From an uncultured Roseobacter sp. (GTDB taxonomy: Bacteria; Pseudomonadota; Alphaproteobacteria; Rhodobacterales; Rhodobacteraceae), in contig NZ_CANLQB010000002.1 of NCBI RefSeq assembly GCF_947493125.1, positions 248,001-312,000 on the forward strand: 64,000 nt of DNA, given 5' to 3'. Shown here piece by piece: positions 45,987 to 57,512 of the stretch. Numbering within the stretch: the stretch's first letter is position 1; every line of letters starts with the position of its first letter. Below the pieces are notes generated by a model. That model was not told where the DNA came from. It saw only the letters and a list, made by a program, of their open reading frames with translations, and ran no database searches. The position numbers and the translations under genes were made by a program.

Positions 45987-48242
45987 ATGCGTGAGCAGAA
46001 AACGATCACACTGACCGTCGGAAACATGTCCTGCGCCTCCTGTGTGGGCCGGGTGGACCGCGCTCTTGCGGCGATGCCGGGGGTGCGTGAGGTTATGGTC
46101 AACCTTGCCACCGAGGAAGCCACGATCGAGGTCGGCGACAATGGTCCCACCGCTGAGGCGCTGGCGCAAACCGCCACGCAGGCGGGCTATCCGGCTGAGG
46201 TTCTGCACCAGCGCATAGCAGAGGCCACAGCCCACCGTAAGGCCGAGGAAGCGCAGTCTCTTGCGCGCCGAACTTGGCTGGCCGGGTTGCTCGCCCTGCC
46301 CGTCTTCGTGCTGGAGATGGGGAGCCACATGGTGCCTGCGTTCCACCATGTCGTGATGCAGACCATCGGAATCACGCAAAGCTGGTGGATCCAAGCGGCG
46401 CTGACGACGCTGGTCCTGGCAGGCCCCGGGCGGGTCTTTTACGCCAAGGGCATCGCGGCGCTTGTTCAACGTGCGCCGGACATGAACAGCCTCGTCGCAG
46501 TCGGCACCGCTGCGGCTTACAGCTATTCGCTTTGCGTGCTGCTGGCCCCCAGCCTTCTGCCTGATGCCGCCCGTGTTGTCTATTTCGAGGCTGCGGCGGT
46601 TATCGTCTTTTTCATACTGCTGGGCCGTTCGCTCGAGGCCCGTGCCAAGGGGCGCACCGGTGCCGCGATCCGCGCGCTGCTCAAACTGCAGCCAAAGACA
46701 GCACAGGTGCTGCGCGAGGGCACCGCCCAGACGGTCGCGGTCGAGCAGATCGTACCCCAGGACATCGTGCTTCTGCGCCCAGGCGAACGTGTGCCCGTCG
46801 ATGCCGTGGTGACCGAAGGCAGCAGCCACCTCGATGAAAGCATGATCACCGGGGAGCCAATCCCGGTGGAGAAACAGGCGGGGGACCCGGTCACCGGCGG
46901 CACCATCAACGGCCCCGGCAGCCTGACCCTGCGCGCCACCCACGTGGGGGCCGAAACGGTGCTCGCGGGCATCATCCGAATGGTGCAGGACGCGCAGGGT
47001 GCCAAGCTGCCGATTCAGGCATTGGTCGACCGTGTCACACTCTGGTTCGTCCCCGCCGTACTGGGCCTTGCCGCCCTCACGGTAACGATTTGGCTGGCAT
47101 TCGGGCCTGCGCCGGTTGTCTCTTATGCGTTGGTCGCCGGGGTTGCGGTTCTGATCATCGCGTGCCCCTGCGCCATGGGTCTGGCCACGCCGACCTCGAT
47201 CATGGTCGCGACGGGCCGTGCGGCGGAGCTGGGCGTGCTTTTCCGCAAGGGGGACGCGCTTCAGGCGCTCGCTGATGTGGATGTCATCGCCTTTGACAAG
47301 ACTGGCACGCTCACCGAGGGTGCGCCGGTCCTTACCAGCTTCGCGCCATCCGGCGACATCAGCCGCGACATGGCGCTCTCTCTCGTCGCTGCTGTCGAGG
47401 CCCGGGTCGAGCATCCGGTCGCGCGCGCGATTGTCGATGCGGCCAAAGACGAGGGCCTCGCCCTGCCCAACGCCCGGGAGGTTACCGCAATCAGCGGTTT
47501 GGGTGCGCGCGGCCAGGTTTTGGGCCAGCGCATTCTTGTGGGGTCCGAAGAGCTGATGGCGCAGCACGATATTGTCCTGGGCGGCGCGCTTGCCACAGCA
47601 GAAACCCATGCTGCGAAGGGCGAGACGGTTTTTTTCGCGGCCATCGATGACCAGCTCGCAGCACTGATTTGCGTCGCCGACCAGATCAAGCCGAACGTGG
47701 CCGAGGTGATTGCGGAGCTGCACGCGCAAGGGTTACGCGTCGCCATGATCACCGGCGACAAAGAGGAAACCGCTGCTTCTGTAGCCCGTCAGCTTGGCAT
47801 CGATGACGTCATTGCGCGCGTGCTGCCTGAGGGCAAAACCGCCGCATTAGGGACGATTCAGTCCAGCGGTGCCAAGGTGGCGTTTGTCGGGGATGGTATC
47901 AACGACGCCCCTGCCCTGGCCACGGCTGATGTCGGCATTGCCATCGGCAGCGGCACCGATATCGCCATCGGTGCGGCGGACGTGGTACTCATGTCTGGCG
48001 ATCTGCGCGGCGTGCAGACTGCGATGCATGTCTCACGCGCCGCAATGCGCAACATCCGGCAGAACCTGTTCTGGGCCTTTTCCTATAACACCGCGCTGAT
48101 CCCGGTCGCTGCGGGTGCGCTTTACGCCAGCTTCGGGTTGCTCCTGTCGCCGCAACTCGCCGCCGGGGCCATGGCGCTGTCCAGTCTCTTTGTTCTGAGC
48201 AACGCGCTGCGGCTGCGCGGGCTCAAGAGGGGAACCACATGA
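45987..48242 (+). CDS. copA: Copper-exporting P1B-type ATPase
   Basis: Exports Cu(I) from the cytoplasm. The 751-residue protein (from ATG 45987) has one N-terminal metal-binding domain with GNMSCASC (C16, C19). Eight membrane helices, the transmembrane copper motif ACPCAMGL, the TGEPIPVEKQ phosphatase loop, the phosphorylation site DKTGTLTEG and GDGINDAPALA follow. ATG 45954 also fits the frame, but the CueR-type promoter would place the transcript start beyond it, so the inner ATG is preferred. The stop overlaps cueR by 4 bp. Confidence 0.95.
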   Translation: MREQKTITLTVGNMSCASCVGRVDRALAAMPGVREVMVNLATEEATIEVGDNGPTAEALAQTATQAGYPAEVLHQRIAEATAHRKAEEAQSLARRTWLAGLLALPVFVLEMGSHMVPAFHHVVMQTIGITQSWWIQAALTTLVLAGPGRVFYAKGIAALVQRAPDMNSLVAVGTAAAYSYSLCVLLAPSLLPDAARVVYFEAAAVIVFFILLGRSLEARAKGRTGAAIRALLKLQPKTAQVLREGTAQTVAVEQIVPQDIVLLRPGERVPVDAVVTEGSSHLDESMITGEPIPVEKQAGDPVTGGTINGPGSLTLRATHVGAETVLAGIIRMVQDAQGAKLPIQALVDRVTLWFVPAVLGLAALTVTIWLAFGPAPVVSYALVAGVAVLIIACPCAMGLATPTSIMVATGRAAELGVLFRKGDALQALADVDVIAFDKTGTLTEGAPVLTSFAPSGDISRDMALSLVAAVEARVEHPVARAIVDAAKDEGLALPNAREVTAISGLGARGQVLGQRILVGSEELMAQHDIVLGGALATAETHAAKGETVFFAAIDDQLAALICVADQIKPNVAEVIAELHAQGLRVAMITGDKEETAASVARQLGIDDVIARVLPEGKTAALGTIQSSGAKVAFVGDGINDAPALATADVGIAIGSGTDIAIGAADVVLMSGDLRGVQTAMHVSRAAMRNIRQNLFWAFSYNTALIPVAAGALYASFGLLLSPQLAAGAMALSSLFVLSNALRLRGLKRGTT

Positions 48243-48637
48243 ACATTTCAGACGTCGCAAGTCACACCGGGTTGCCCGTGAAAACCATCCGTTATTACGA
48301 GGATATCGGCCTCATCACCCCTGCCCGCAGCGCAAATGGCTACCGCGATTTCTCGGACAGCGATCTGCACAAGCTCGCCTTCATCGGGCGCGCGCGGTCG
48401 CTCGGCTTTGGCATCGAAGCCTGCCGCGATCTGCTGCGGCTCTACAATGACCAGACCCGCGCGAGCGCCGATGTCAAGCGCCTCGCCCAATCGCATCTCT
48501 CCGAGATCGACCGCAAGATCGCCGAGCTTGGTCAGATGCGCGACACGCTCTCGCATCTGATCGATGCCTGCGCAGGCAATGACCGGCCGGATTGCCCCAT
48601 TCTGGCCGACCTCGCCGCAGACCGTGGCAGCGTTTGA
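48239..48637 (+). CDS. cueR: Copper-responsive MerR-family regulator CueR
   Basis: Activates copper export genes when Cu(I) binds. The 132-residue protein has the MerR N-terminal winged helix (MNISDVASHTGLPVKTIRYYEDIGLI), the dimerisation helix, and Cu(I) ligands C111 and C119. The spacing of eight residues matches E. coli C112/C120. ATG overlaps the copA stop, so regulator and pump are translated together. The dyad at 45928-45958 is its probable target, giving positive autoregulation. Confidence 0.93.
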   Translation: MNISDVASHTGLPVKTIRYYEDIGLITPARSANGYRDFSDSDLHKLAFIGRARSLGFGIEACRDLLRLYNDQTRASADVKRLAQSHLSEIDRKIAELGQMRDTLSHLIDACAGNDRPDCPILADLAADRGSV

Positions 48638-48674
48638 CCCTTGACGCGGGGGTCCTCTCCGCCACTTTGAGCGG

Positions 48675-49106
48675 ATGAGTGAGATTTTCCGACATCAGAT
48701 CAAGGTGCTGTTCCAGCACTGCGACCCCGCTGGCATCGTCTTCTATCCGCGCTATTTCGAGATGGTGAATCAGACTGTCGAGGAATGGCATGACGCAGGC
48801 CTCGGTCACTCCTTCGCGCAGATGCATATGGAGTCGGGCTATGGCGTGCCCACCGTCTCCATCGGTGCGGAGTTCACAGCGCCCAGCCACATGGGCGACC
48901 TGCTCACCTGGTCGCTCTCGGTCCTCCGGCTGGGCCGGACCTCGGCGCATTTGAGGATCACAGCTAAATGCGGAAGCGAGCTGCGCATGACCGCGACGCC
49001 GGTGCTGGTTTACGTTCATATGGACAGCGGGCGTGCAGTGCCCTGGTCTGACAACTTGCGCGCCGAGATGCAGCGCTATCTCGGCGATGAGGCCGCACCA
49101 GGCTGA
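48675..49106 (+). CDS. Acyl-CoA thioesterase of the 4-hydroxybenzoyl-CoA thioesterase family
   Basis: A 143-residue hotdog-fold thioesterase. The catalytic loop FQHCDPAGIVFYPRYFEMVNQ near residues 13-33 carries the family's active-site Asp (DPAGIVFYPRYF). It resembles 4-hydroxybenzoyl-CoA thioesterases and YbgC; the acyl substrate is not determinable. It lies 37 bp after cueR and may be on the same transcript, but has no evident copper link. Two hairpins follow its stop. Confidence 0.87.
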   Translation: MSEIFRHQIKVLFQHCDPAGIVFYPRYFEMVNQTVEEWHDAGLGHSFAQMHMESGYGVPTVSIGAEFTAPSHMGDLLTWSLSVLRLGRTSAHLRITAKCGSELRMTATPVLVYVHMDSGRAVPWSDNLRAEMQRYLGDEAAPG

Positions 49107-49112
49107 CGATCT

Positions 49113-49149
49113 GAATGGAGCCACTCCATTCCTTTGCCCGCCGCCGGGC
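49113..49149. terminator. Tandem hairpins between the thioesterase and XRE regulator genes
   Basis: A perfect hairpin GAATGGAG-CCA-CTCCATTC (49113-49131) is followed by GCCCG-CCGC-CGGGC (49136-49149). They lie between convergent genes. Only a short T run follows the first, so termination is plausible but not certain. Confidence 0.55.
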
Positions 49150-49172
49150 ACAGCACTCTTCGCAAAACCGTC

Positions 49173-49988
49173 CTAGCGCACCCGCGCGGCCAGGTCGTCC
49201 AGCATCTCATGCACCACATCTGCGCCGATAATCGCCCGGCGCACCAGCCGGTCGAACTGCTTCGCGAAACCCCGGATCTGGTCGGGGCTGCTGATCACCA
49301 GATAGGCGTCGCCGATGTAAAGCGCCACGCGCTGTTTGCCGAAAACGGTGAAAGGTGCCGAGAACGTCTGCGTCCCGTCATAGAGATGCAGCCGCAGTGC
49401 CGGGTAATTCTGGCGGCAGACCCCCGCCATATAGGTCAGCTGCTCGCGGCATTGCTCAGGATCCGCTCCGCGCCATAGCCCGGTCCGCGCCGAGAGGTCC
49501 CGCACCGTCTGCGCCGGCATCGCAATTTCGACGTCCATATCGTCGAGCGACACCTGCCCCAGCACATTCTCCACCCCGCCGCCCCGCGCATCCGGGACGT
49601 TTTCGGGTGAAAAGCTGACGATATCCGGTAGGGTTGAGGGCACGTAACGCAGCTTGAACCCGGACGCGGCGCTGCGCCACTTGTCAAGCGGTGTGGAGCC
49701 GTCCGCCTGCACCGCCTTCTCGATCTGTACGCTTTCGGCCACCTCCTGTCGCCCCTCGGGCGCGTTTTCGAGGCAAAGCAACCAGTCGACCGAAACGCCG
49801 CTCACCCGCGCAATCCGCCGCAGCGTCTCAGCGCGCGGCAGCCGATCACTGTCCGGGCTCAGGAACTGGCTCAGCGCCGAGCGGTCCATGCCGACATCGC
49901 GCAGAAACTGCCCCTTGCCGGTGGGGTGCGAGGCCAGCACCTGCGCCAGTCGCTCCTTGAAGCCAGCCGAGAGATCACGCCTATCCAT
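49173..49988 (-). CDS. XRE-type transcriptional regulator
   Basis: A 271-residue protein with an N-terminal helix-turn-helix (about residues 10-75; GKGQFLRDVGMDRSALSQFLSPDSDRLPRAETLRRIARVSGVSVDWLL). A C-terminal domain of about 170 residues that I do not recognise contains VALYIGDAYLVISSPDQIRGFAKQFDRLVRRA. The DNA-binding part resembles phage-repressor-like XRE proteins. It is divergent from the membrane desaturase; the 162-bp spacer carries a repeated 12-bp motif that may be its operator. It probably senses a lipid or related signal, but that is a guess. Confidence 0.82.
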   Translation of the reverse strand: MDRRDLSAGFKERLAQVLASHPTGKGQFLRDVGMDRSALSQFLSPDSDRLPRAETLRRIARVSGVSVDWLLCLENAPEGRQEVAESVQIEKAVQADGSTPLDKWRSAASGFKLRYVPSTLPDIVSFSPENVPDARGGGVENVLGQVSLDDMDVEIAMPAQTVRDLSARTGLWRGADPEQCREQLTYMAGVCRQNYPALRLHLYDGTQTFSAPFTVFGKQRVALYIGDAYLVISSPDQIRGFAKQFDRLVRRAIIGADVVHEMLDDLAARVR

Positions 49989-50012
49989 GATGGAAAATTA
50001 CTACAAATCAGC

Positions 50013-50043
50013 GAAATCACAACAAAATCATGAAATCGCAACA
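50013..50043. promoter_or_regulatory. Direct repeat upstream of the XRE regulator gene
   Basis: Two copies of GAAATCrCAACA at 50013-50024 and 50032-50043, identical at 11 of 12 positions and 19 bp apart (about two helical turns). They sit 25-55 bp upstream of the regulator's start codon and within the divergent promoter region. A related CAAATCAG lies just left of them. Candidate operator for the regulator itself. Confidence 0.5.
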
Positions 50044-50150
50044 GAAGTAACGCGAGCAACGCAGATTCACGCTCTTGCGACTTACCGTGGCTGAGCCAAA
50101 ATAAGCGTCGACAATTTCAAAGACAAAAACCATTGAAAGGACTGGATAAA

Positions 50151-51104
50151 TTGCCGATCCGGGATGTGACCAACACTCCAGATATCGAATGGCCGACACT
50201 TCTGATCTGTGTTCTGTGCTACGCCGGTTTTGCGCTCTCCACCACCTCCGTCGATACGATTGGCCCTTGGGTCGCAAGCTGCATCCTCATCCTCTCGCTC
50301 ACGCTCTATTCCTCCTTCAGCCATGAAGTCCTGCACGGTCACCCGTTCGGCGATGCGCGGCTGAACACCGCACTAGTCTTCCCCGCATTGGGCCTATTGA
50401 TCCCCTATCACAGGTTCCGCGACACGCATCTGGCCCACCACCACGACCCCGCACTCACAGACCCTTATGACGACCCTGAGAGCAACTTTGTCGACCCTGC
50501 GATTTGGATACGGTGGAGCGCACAGCGCCGGGTGCTCTACACTTGGAACAACACGCTTCTGGGGCGGATGCTGGTGGGCCCCATCATTGGACTCTTGGCA
50601 TTCTACAAAGCCGATTGGCGCGCCATACGAGGCAAAAATGCCAGCGTTAGAGCCGCATATGTCTTTCATTTCTTCGGCCTTATACCCGTCGGTCTATGGT
50701 GGGTGTTCGTCGCAGACATGCCTCTTTGGCTCTATCTGCTTTGCGCATATGCAAGCCACTCGATCCTGAAAATCCGCACGTTCCTGGAGCATCGCGCGCA
50801 TGAACGCGCTCGCTGCCGCAGTGTGGTCATCGAAGACCGTGGCCCGCTTGCTTTCCTGTTTCTGCAGAACAACCTGCACGCCGTGCACCACGCCCACCCG
50901 GGAATGCCGTGGTATCAGCTGAAGCAACACTACAGGACCCGCCGTGCCGCGTTTCTGGAGCGCAACGGCGGCTACGCTTACCGCTCCTATGCGCAGATCG
51001 CGTGCCTTTTTCTCTTCAAGACAAAAGATCCGGTGCCGCACGCGCTTTGGGAGACGCCAGAGTTTCACGCGGAGCGGGCGGAGGACGCGGAACCGGGGCG
51101 CTGA
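50151..51104 (+). CDS. Membrane fatty-acid-desaturase-type di-iron enzyme
   Basis: About 317 residues from TTG 50151 (AAGGA ribosome site); TTG 50133 or GTG 50166 are alternatives. Several membrane helices and the three His boxes of the integral-membrane di-iron family are present: SHEVLHGHP, HLAHHHD and LHAVHHAHP. The family includes fatty acid desaturases and carotenoid ketolases/hydroxylases; the spacing fits a desaturase or hydroxylase, but the substrate is open. It is divergent from the XRE regulator, suggesting specific control of membrane lipid or carotenoid modification. Confidence 0.83.
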   Translation: MPIRDVTNTPDIEWPTLLICVLCYAGFALSTTSVDTIGPWVASCILILSLTLYSSFSHEVLHGHPFGDARLNTALVFPALGLLIPYHRFRDTHLAHHHDPALTDPYDDPESNFVDPAIWIRWSAQRRVLYTWNNTLLGRMLVGPIIGLLAFYKADWRAIRGKNASVRAAYVFHFFGLIPVGLWWVFVADMPLWLYLLCAYASHSILKIRTFLEHRAHERARCRSVVIEDRGPLAFLFLQNNLHAVHHAHPGMPWYQLKQHYRTRRAAFLERNGGYAYRSYAQIACLFLFKTKDPVPHALWETPEFHAERAEDAEPGR

Positions 51105-51170
51105 TATTTTCCTTGCAGTCGTAAAGCACTTCCCGCTTTGATACCGCCAGATCAGATCAAGGGGGCGTTC

Positions 51171-51974
51171 ATGATACAGGAAGATGCACCGGTCCTGCTG
51201 GACCGTGCCAAGGGGATCGCCACGATCACCCTGAACCGGCCCAAATCGCTGAATGCGCTCTCCGAAGACATGCTCGCGGGTCTTCAGGCAACTCTGGACG
51301 ATATTGCCACAGACCGCGATACACGCGCCGTGATCCTGCGCGGTGCGGGTAATCATTTCTGCGCCGGCCATAACCTCAAGGAGATGACGGCGCGGCGGGC
51401 GGATGCGGATGGCGGCAAGGCCTATTTCAACGATCTCTTCGCGACGTGCTCCAAGATGATGCTGTCGATCGTCAACTTGCCCCAGCCAGTGATCGCCGAG
51501 GTACAGGGCATTGCCACCGCCGCTGGCTGCCAGCTGGTCGCCACTTGCGATCTGGCGGTGGCATCCGATACAGCCACCTTTGCGACCTCCGGCGTCAACA
51601 TCGGGTTATTCTGTTCCACGCCCATGGTAGCCTTGTCGCGCAACCTGACGCGCAAACAGGCGATGGAGATGCTGCTGCTCGGGGAGTTCCAGAGCGCCGA
51701 AAAAGCCGCCGAGATGGGCCTGATCAATCAGGTCGTATCACGGGATGAACTTCACTCCGCGGCCCGCGCTATGGCAGCCAAAATTGTCTCCAAAGCGCCG
51801 GTAGCGGTGAAGATTGGCAAGCAGGCGTTTTACGAGCAGGCCGATATGGGGCTGACAGAAGCTTATGCTTACACCGGTGCGGCGATGGCTGAGAATATGT
51901 TGGCGCGCGATACCGAGCGGGGGATCGAGGCCTTTATCGCGAAAAAGCCGATGCCGGAGTGGCAGGATGATTGA
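51171..51974 (+). CDS. Enoyl-CoA hydratase/isomerase (crotonase) family protein
   Basis: A 267-residue crotonase-fold enzyme from ATG 51171 (AAGGGGG ribosome site). Seen are TITLNRPKSLNALSEDML, the oxyanion-hole segment GNHFCAGHNLKEM and IATAAGCQLVATCDLAVAS. At the place of the first catalytic Glu of classic enoyl-CoA hydratases (GCELA) it has GCQLV. The reaction may therefore be isomerisation or another acyl-CoA conversion. It lies 66 bp after the desaturase and may be cotranscribed. It is convergent with gyrB. Confidence 0.87.
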   Translation: MIQEDAPVLLDRAKGIATITLNRPKSLNALSEDMLAGLQATLDDIATDRDTRAVILRGAGNHFCAGHNLKEMTARRADADGGKAYFNDLFATCSKMMLSIVNLPQPVIAEVQGIATAAGCQLVATCDLAVASDTATFATSGVNIGLFCSTPMVALSRNLTRKQAMEMLLLGEFQSAEKAAEMGLINQVVSRDELHSAARAMAAKIVSKAPVAVKIGKQAFYEQADMGLTEAYAYTGAAMAENMLARDTERGIEAFIAKKPMPEWQDD

Positions 51975-52033
51975 CGCGGTCACGGTCGATCCATGCGCGT
52001 GATCTGCTCGAACTCAGCGGGGGAGCCCCCTCA

Positions 52034-52075
52034 CCCCCGTCGAGGGGGATCGGTGGCTGTCCGGCGGTGCCGGAC
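52034..52075. terminator. Two hairpins between the crotonase gene and gyrB
   Basis: CCCCC-GTCGA-GGGGG (52034-52048) and the perfect GTCCGGC-GGT-GCCGGAC (52059-52075) lie in the 115-bp gap between convergent genes. No T run follows, so they may act with Rho or protect 3' ends rather than terminate directly. Confidence 0.45.
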
Positions 52076-52089
52076 GCGCGCGCCGCTGA

Positions 52090-54525
<2,436 letters not shown>

Positions 54526-54582
54526 TCATGTTTTATAAGGTTTCTAAGGGGGAATGTCACGCAAATGGCACAATATTTTGTG

Positions 54583-55203
54583 TCAGGCGAAGGGGATAAC
54601 CACACCGACCAAGATCAGCAAAACTCCCGAGATCACGTTGATCCGCGCGAGCGTTCGAGGCGCCGTGATCGGGGCCCGCACATGGCCCACGCAGGCGGCC
54701 AGCAACAGGTTGCCAATGAGCGGAATGGCGACCGAGGCGGTGATAATCGCACCGACATCCGGCGCGGTCACAGCGCGCAGGTCGAAGAACCCTGGCAGCA
54801 CCCCGATGTAGAACAGAACCGCCTTCGGGTTGCCGAGGATCGCCACCAGCCCCGCCAGAAATCCTGGCCAGACGCCCGGTCGGGTCAACCGGCTGTCGGT
54901 GCTGATCTTCTGGTCCGCGTGCCGGATCAGCAATAGCCCCATGCCGATGAACACCCCGCAGGCGACCCAGCGCAGCACCGCCATGAACACATCGAAGACC
55001 GACAATACCCAGGAGATGCCCAGCACCGCCACCAGCGGCCAGAGGATGTCCCCGACGGCCACCCCCACCGCCAGTGGCCAGGCCGCGCCAAACCCACCCG
55101 AGAGCGCCCGCGCCATCAGCGCCAGCCAGACCGGCCCCGGCGTCAGGAACAGGATCACCAGCGCGCCGCCATAAGGCAACAGGTCGCTCCAGGTGATGGT
55201 CAC
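54583..55203 (-). CDS. LysE/RhtB family exporter
   Basis: A 206-residue inner-membrane protein with about six helices. The LysE-family start LLPYGGALVILFLTPGPVWLALMARAL and the conserved segment GLVAILGNPKAVLFYIGVLPGF are visible. Such proteins export amino acids or related small molecules. The substrate is unknown. It is inserted between recF and gyrB; its start overlaps the recF stop by 4 bp, so it is read with the dnaA-dnaN-recF group. Confidence 0.9.
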   Translation of the reverse strand: MTITWSDLLPYGGALVILFLTPGPVWLALMARALSGGFGAAWPLAVGVAVGDILWPLVAVLGISWVLSVFDVFMAVLRWVACGVFIGMGLLLIRHADQKISTDSRLTRPGVWPGFLAGLVAILGNPKAVLFYIGVLPGFFDLRAVTAPDVGAIITASVAIPLIGNLLLAACVGHVRAPITAPRTLARINVISGVLLILVGVVIPFA

Positions 55204-56303
55204 GGCTGCATCACCAGCTCTGATACACCTGCGCTGTCGCGCACCTCGACATATTGCGCGCGGTCGCCCATGGTCGCAAAGAGCTCCGGCTCCGTGCCCG
55301 TCATCCAGGCCTGCGCGCCGAGGGCTGCGATCTCGTCGTAAAGCGCCGCGCGCCGGTCCGGGTCCAGATGTGCGGCCACCTCATCGAGCAGCAAGAGCGG
55401 CGGCGCCCCGAAATCCCGCGCCAGCGCCCGTGCATTGGCGAGGATCAGTGAGACCAGCAGGGCCTTCTGCTCGCCGGTCGAGCAGTCCCTCGCGGGCACG
55501 CCTTTCGCCGCATAGACACCGGAGATATCCGCGCGATGCGGCCCGATCAGGCTGCGCCCCGCTGCGACATCCCGCGGGCGGCTCTCAGCCAGCGCCGTTC
55601 GTAACTCGTCAATCGTCTGGGGCAGTTCTCCCTCCGCATGGGTCAACGTCAGCTCCGCCGCCGGAAACGCCGTCTGCGCGCCCTCCTGCGCCTCGGTCAG
55701 TTGCGCCAGAGCCATCCGCCGGTTGGCATCGATCACCACCCCGGTCTCCGCCATTTGCGTCTCTAACGCAGCGTACCAGGCCGGGTCTCGCACCATGTCC
55801 TTCAGCAGCCGGTTGCGCTCGCGCATGGCGCGCTCATAGGCCAGCGTCGCCTCCGCATGCCCCGGCTCAAAGCTGAGCGTCATACGGTCGAGAAACCGCC
55901 GCCGCCCCTCCGCCCCTTCGATCCACAACCGATCCATCGCGGGGATCAGCCAGAGCACCCGCGCTATGCGCCCCAGCGCCACCTGCGGCGCAGCTTTTTC
56001 GTCAATGCGCACTTGCCGGGCCGCGCCACCTTCCGACCAGATCTCGATCTCATGCAGCTGATGCAGCGACTGCAACACGCCCGACAGCTTCCAGCCCAGG
56101 GCCTCGGGCTGCCGCGTCATGTCTTCGGCACTCGACCGCCGCAGCCCGCGCCCGGGCGAGAACAGCGACACCGCCTCCAGCACATTGGTCTTGCCTGCGC
56201 CGTTCGCGCCATAGAGCGCCACGGGCCGCCCATCGAGCGCCAGCCGTCCCACCTTGTGTGACCGAAAATGCGACAGGGTCAGCGATGTCAGATACAGCGC
56301 CAT
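55200..56303 (-). CDS. recF: DNA replication and repair protein RecF
   Basis: An SMC-like ATPase that helps load RecA at single-strand gaps. From ATG 56303 it has 367 residues. Seen are LTLSHFRSHKVGRLAL, Walker A YGANGAGKTNVLEAVSLFSPGRGLR, the ABC signature region CSTGEQKALLVSLILANA and Walker B PLLLLDEVAAHLDPDRR. It lies 50 bp after dnaN, the standard dnaA-dnaN-recF-gyrB order, here with a LysE gene added. Confidence 0.95.
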   Translation of the reverse strand: MALYLTSLTLSHFRSHKVGRLALDGRPVALYGANGAGKTNVLEAVSLFSPGRGLRRSSAEDMTRQPEALGWKLSGVLQSLHQLHEIEIWSEGGAARQVRIDEKAAPQVALGRIARVLWLIPAMDRLWIEGAEGRRRFLDRMTLSFEPGHAEATLAYERAMRERNRLLKDMVRDPAWYAALETQMAETGVVIDANRRMALAQLTEAQEGAQTAFPAAELTLTHAEGELPQTIDELRTALAESRPRDVAAGRSLIGPHRADISGVYAAKGVPARDCSTGEQKALLVSLILANARALARDFGAPPLLLLDEVAAHLDPDRRAALYDEIAALGAQAWMTGTEPELFATMGDRAQYVEVRDSAGVSELVMQP

Positions 56304-56353
56304 CGCTCGCCTTTCATTGTTCGTCAAATATGCCTGCCGGAGGCAAAATCCTC

Positions 56354-57472
56354 CTAAACGCGCATCGGCATGACCACATAAACCGCTGATTGGTCATTGC
56401 CTTCGCGCATCAGGGTCGGATCACCCGAGGAGTTGAAGAGGAAGACCGCGTTCTCGCGATCCACCTGGCTTGCGATCTCCAGCAAGTATTTGGCATTAAA
56501 GCCAATCTCTAGCCGTTCATCGCCATAGGCCACGGCCAGCTCTTCCTCTGCGGCGCCACTATCCGGCGCGTTCACCGACAGCACCAACCGGTCTTCGTCG
56601 AGCTGCAGCTTCACCGCGCGTGAGCGTTCGGAGCTGACCGTCGCCACCCGATCGACCGCCTGCGCAAAGTCCGAAGCATCCACCTCCAGCTTGCGCGCAT
56701 TGTTCTGCGGAATGACCCGCGTGTAATCCGGGAAGGTGCCGTCGATCACCTTCGAGGTCAGCGTGATATCAGGCGTGGCAAAGCGCACCTTGGTCTCGCT
56801 CACTGACACGGCGATCTTCATCTCGTCATCGTCCAGCAGCTTGCGCAACTCGCCCACGGTCTTGCGCGGCACGATCACGCCGGGCATGTCCGAAGCCCCC
56901 TCCGGCAACTCCGCGTCGATCCGCGCCAGACGGTGCCCGTCGGTTGCCACACAGCGCAGCACCTGGCCGCCCTCCGCATCCGAGACGTGCATATAGACGC
57001 CGTTGAGATAGTACCGTGTTTCTTCTGTCGAAATCGCGAACTTCGACTTGTCAAAGAGTCTTCGCAGCACCGGCGCGGAGGCCGAGAAGTTCGATGCGTA
57101 CTCCGAGGACGCCATGACCGGGAAGTCTTCCTTGGGCAGCGTCGCGAGCGAGAAATTCGAGCGCCCCGCCTCAACGGTGAGCCGACCCGTCGCGCCATCG
57201 GCGGTCAGCGTGACCAGCGCGCCATCGGGCAGCTTGCGCACGATCTCATGCAGGGTTGTTGCTGATACAGTGGTCGCCCCGGCCCGCTCCACCTGCGCGG
57301 GCGCCTTGTCGACCACCTCGATATCGAGGTCGGTGGCGCGAAAGCTGACATCGCTGCCTTCAGCTTCGATGAGGACATTGGCGAGGATCGGGATCGTATT
57401 GCGCCGTTCGACGACGGACTGGGCTTGCGATACGGCCTTGAGCAGGGACGCGCGTTCGATGCTGATTTTCAT
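56354..57472 (-). CDS. dnaN: DNA polymerase III beta subunit (sliding clamp)
   Basis: The ring-shaped processivity factor of the replicative polymerase. ATG 57472 gives 372 residues starting MKISIERASLLKAVSQAQSVVERRNTIPILANVL; the frame is open 19 codons upstream, but those residues do not fit the family. The protein ends YVVMPMRV, matching the conserved clamp C-terminus. It is separated from dnaA by 142 bp, which holds a DnaA-box-like 9-mer and a hairpin, so it may have its own promoter. Confidence 0.97.
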   Translation of the reverse strand: MKISIERASLLKAVSQAQSVVERRNTIPILANVLIEAEGSDVSFRATDLDIEVVDKAPAQVERAGATTVSATTLHEIVRKLPDGALVTLTADGATGRLTVEAGRSNFSLATLPKEDFPVMASSEYASNFSASAPVLRRLFDKSKFAISTEETRYYLNGVYMHVSDAEGGQVLRCVATDGHRLARIDAELPEGASDMPGVIVPRKTVGELRKLLDDDEMKIAVSVSETKVRFATPDITLTSKVIDGTFPDYTRVIPQNNARKLEVDASDFAQAVDRVATVSSERSRAVKLQLDEDRLVLSVNAPDSGAAEEELAVAYGDERLEIGFNAKYLLEIASQVDRENAVFLFNSSGDPTLMREGNDQSAVYVVMPMRV

Positions 57473-57512
57473 GTGCTTGATCCTCCCACCAGTCCGGAGG
57501 ATCAAGGTACCC

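Noticed and set aside
45957-47729. 590-codon open frame on the minus strand opposite copA
   Set aside because: It is the antisense of a gene with full P-type ATPase motifs. The translation is rich in His, Arg and Gly with no recognisable domain, as expected from high-GC antisense.
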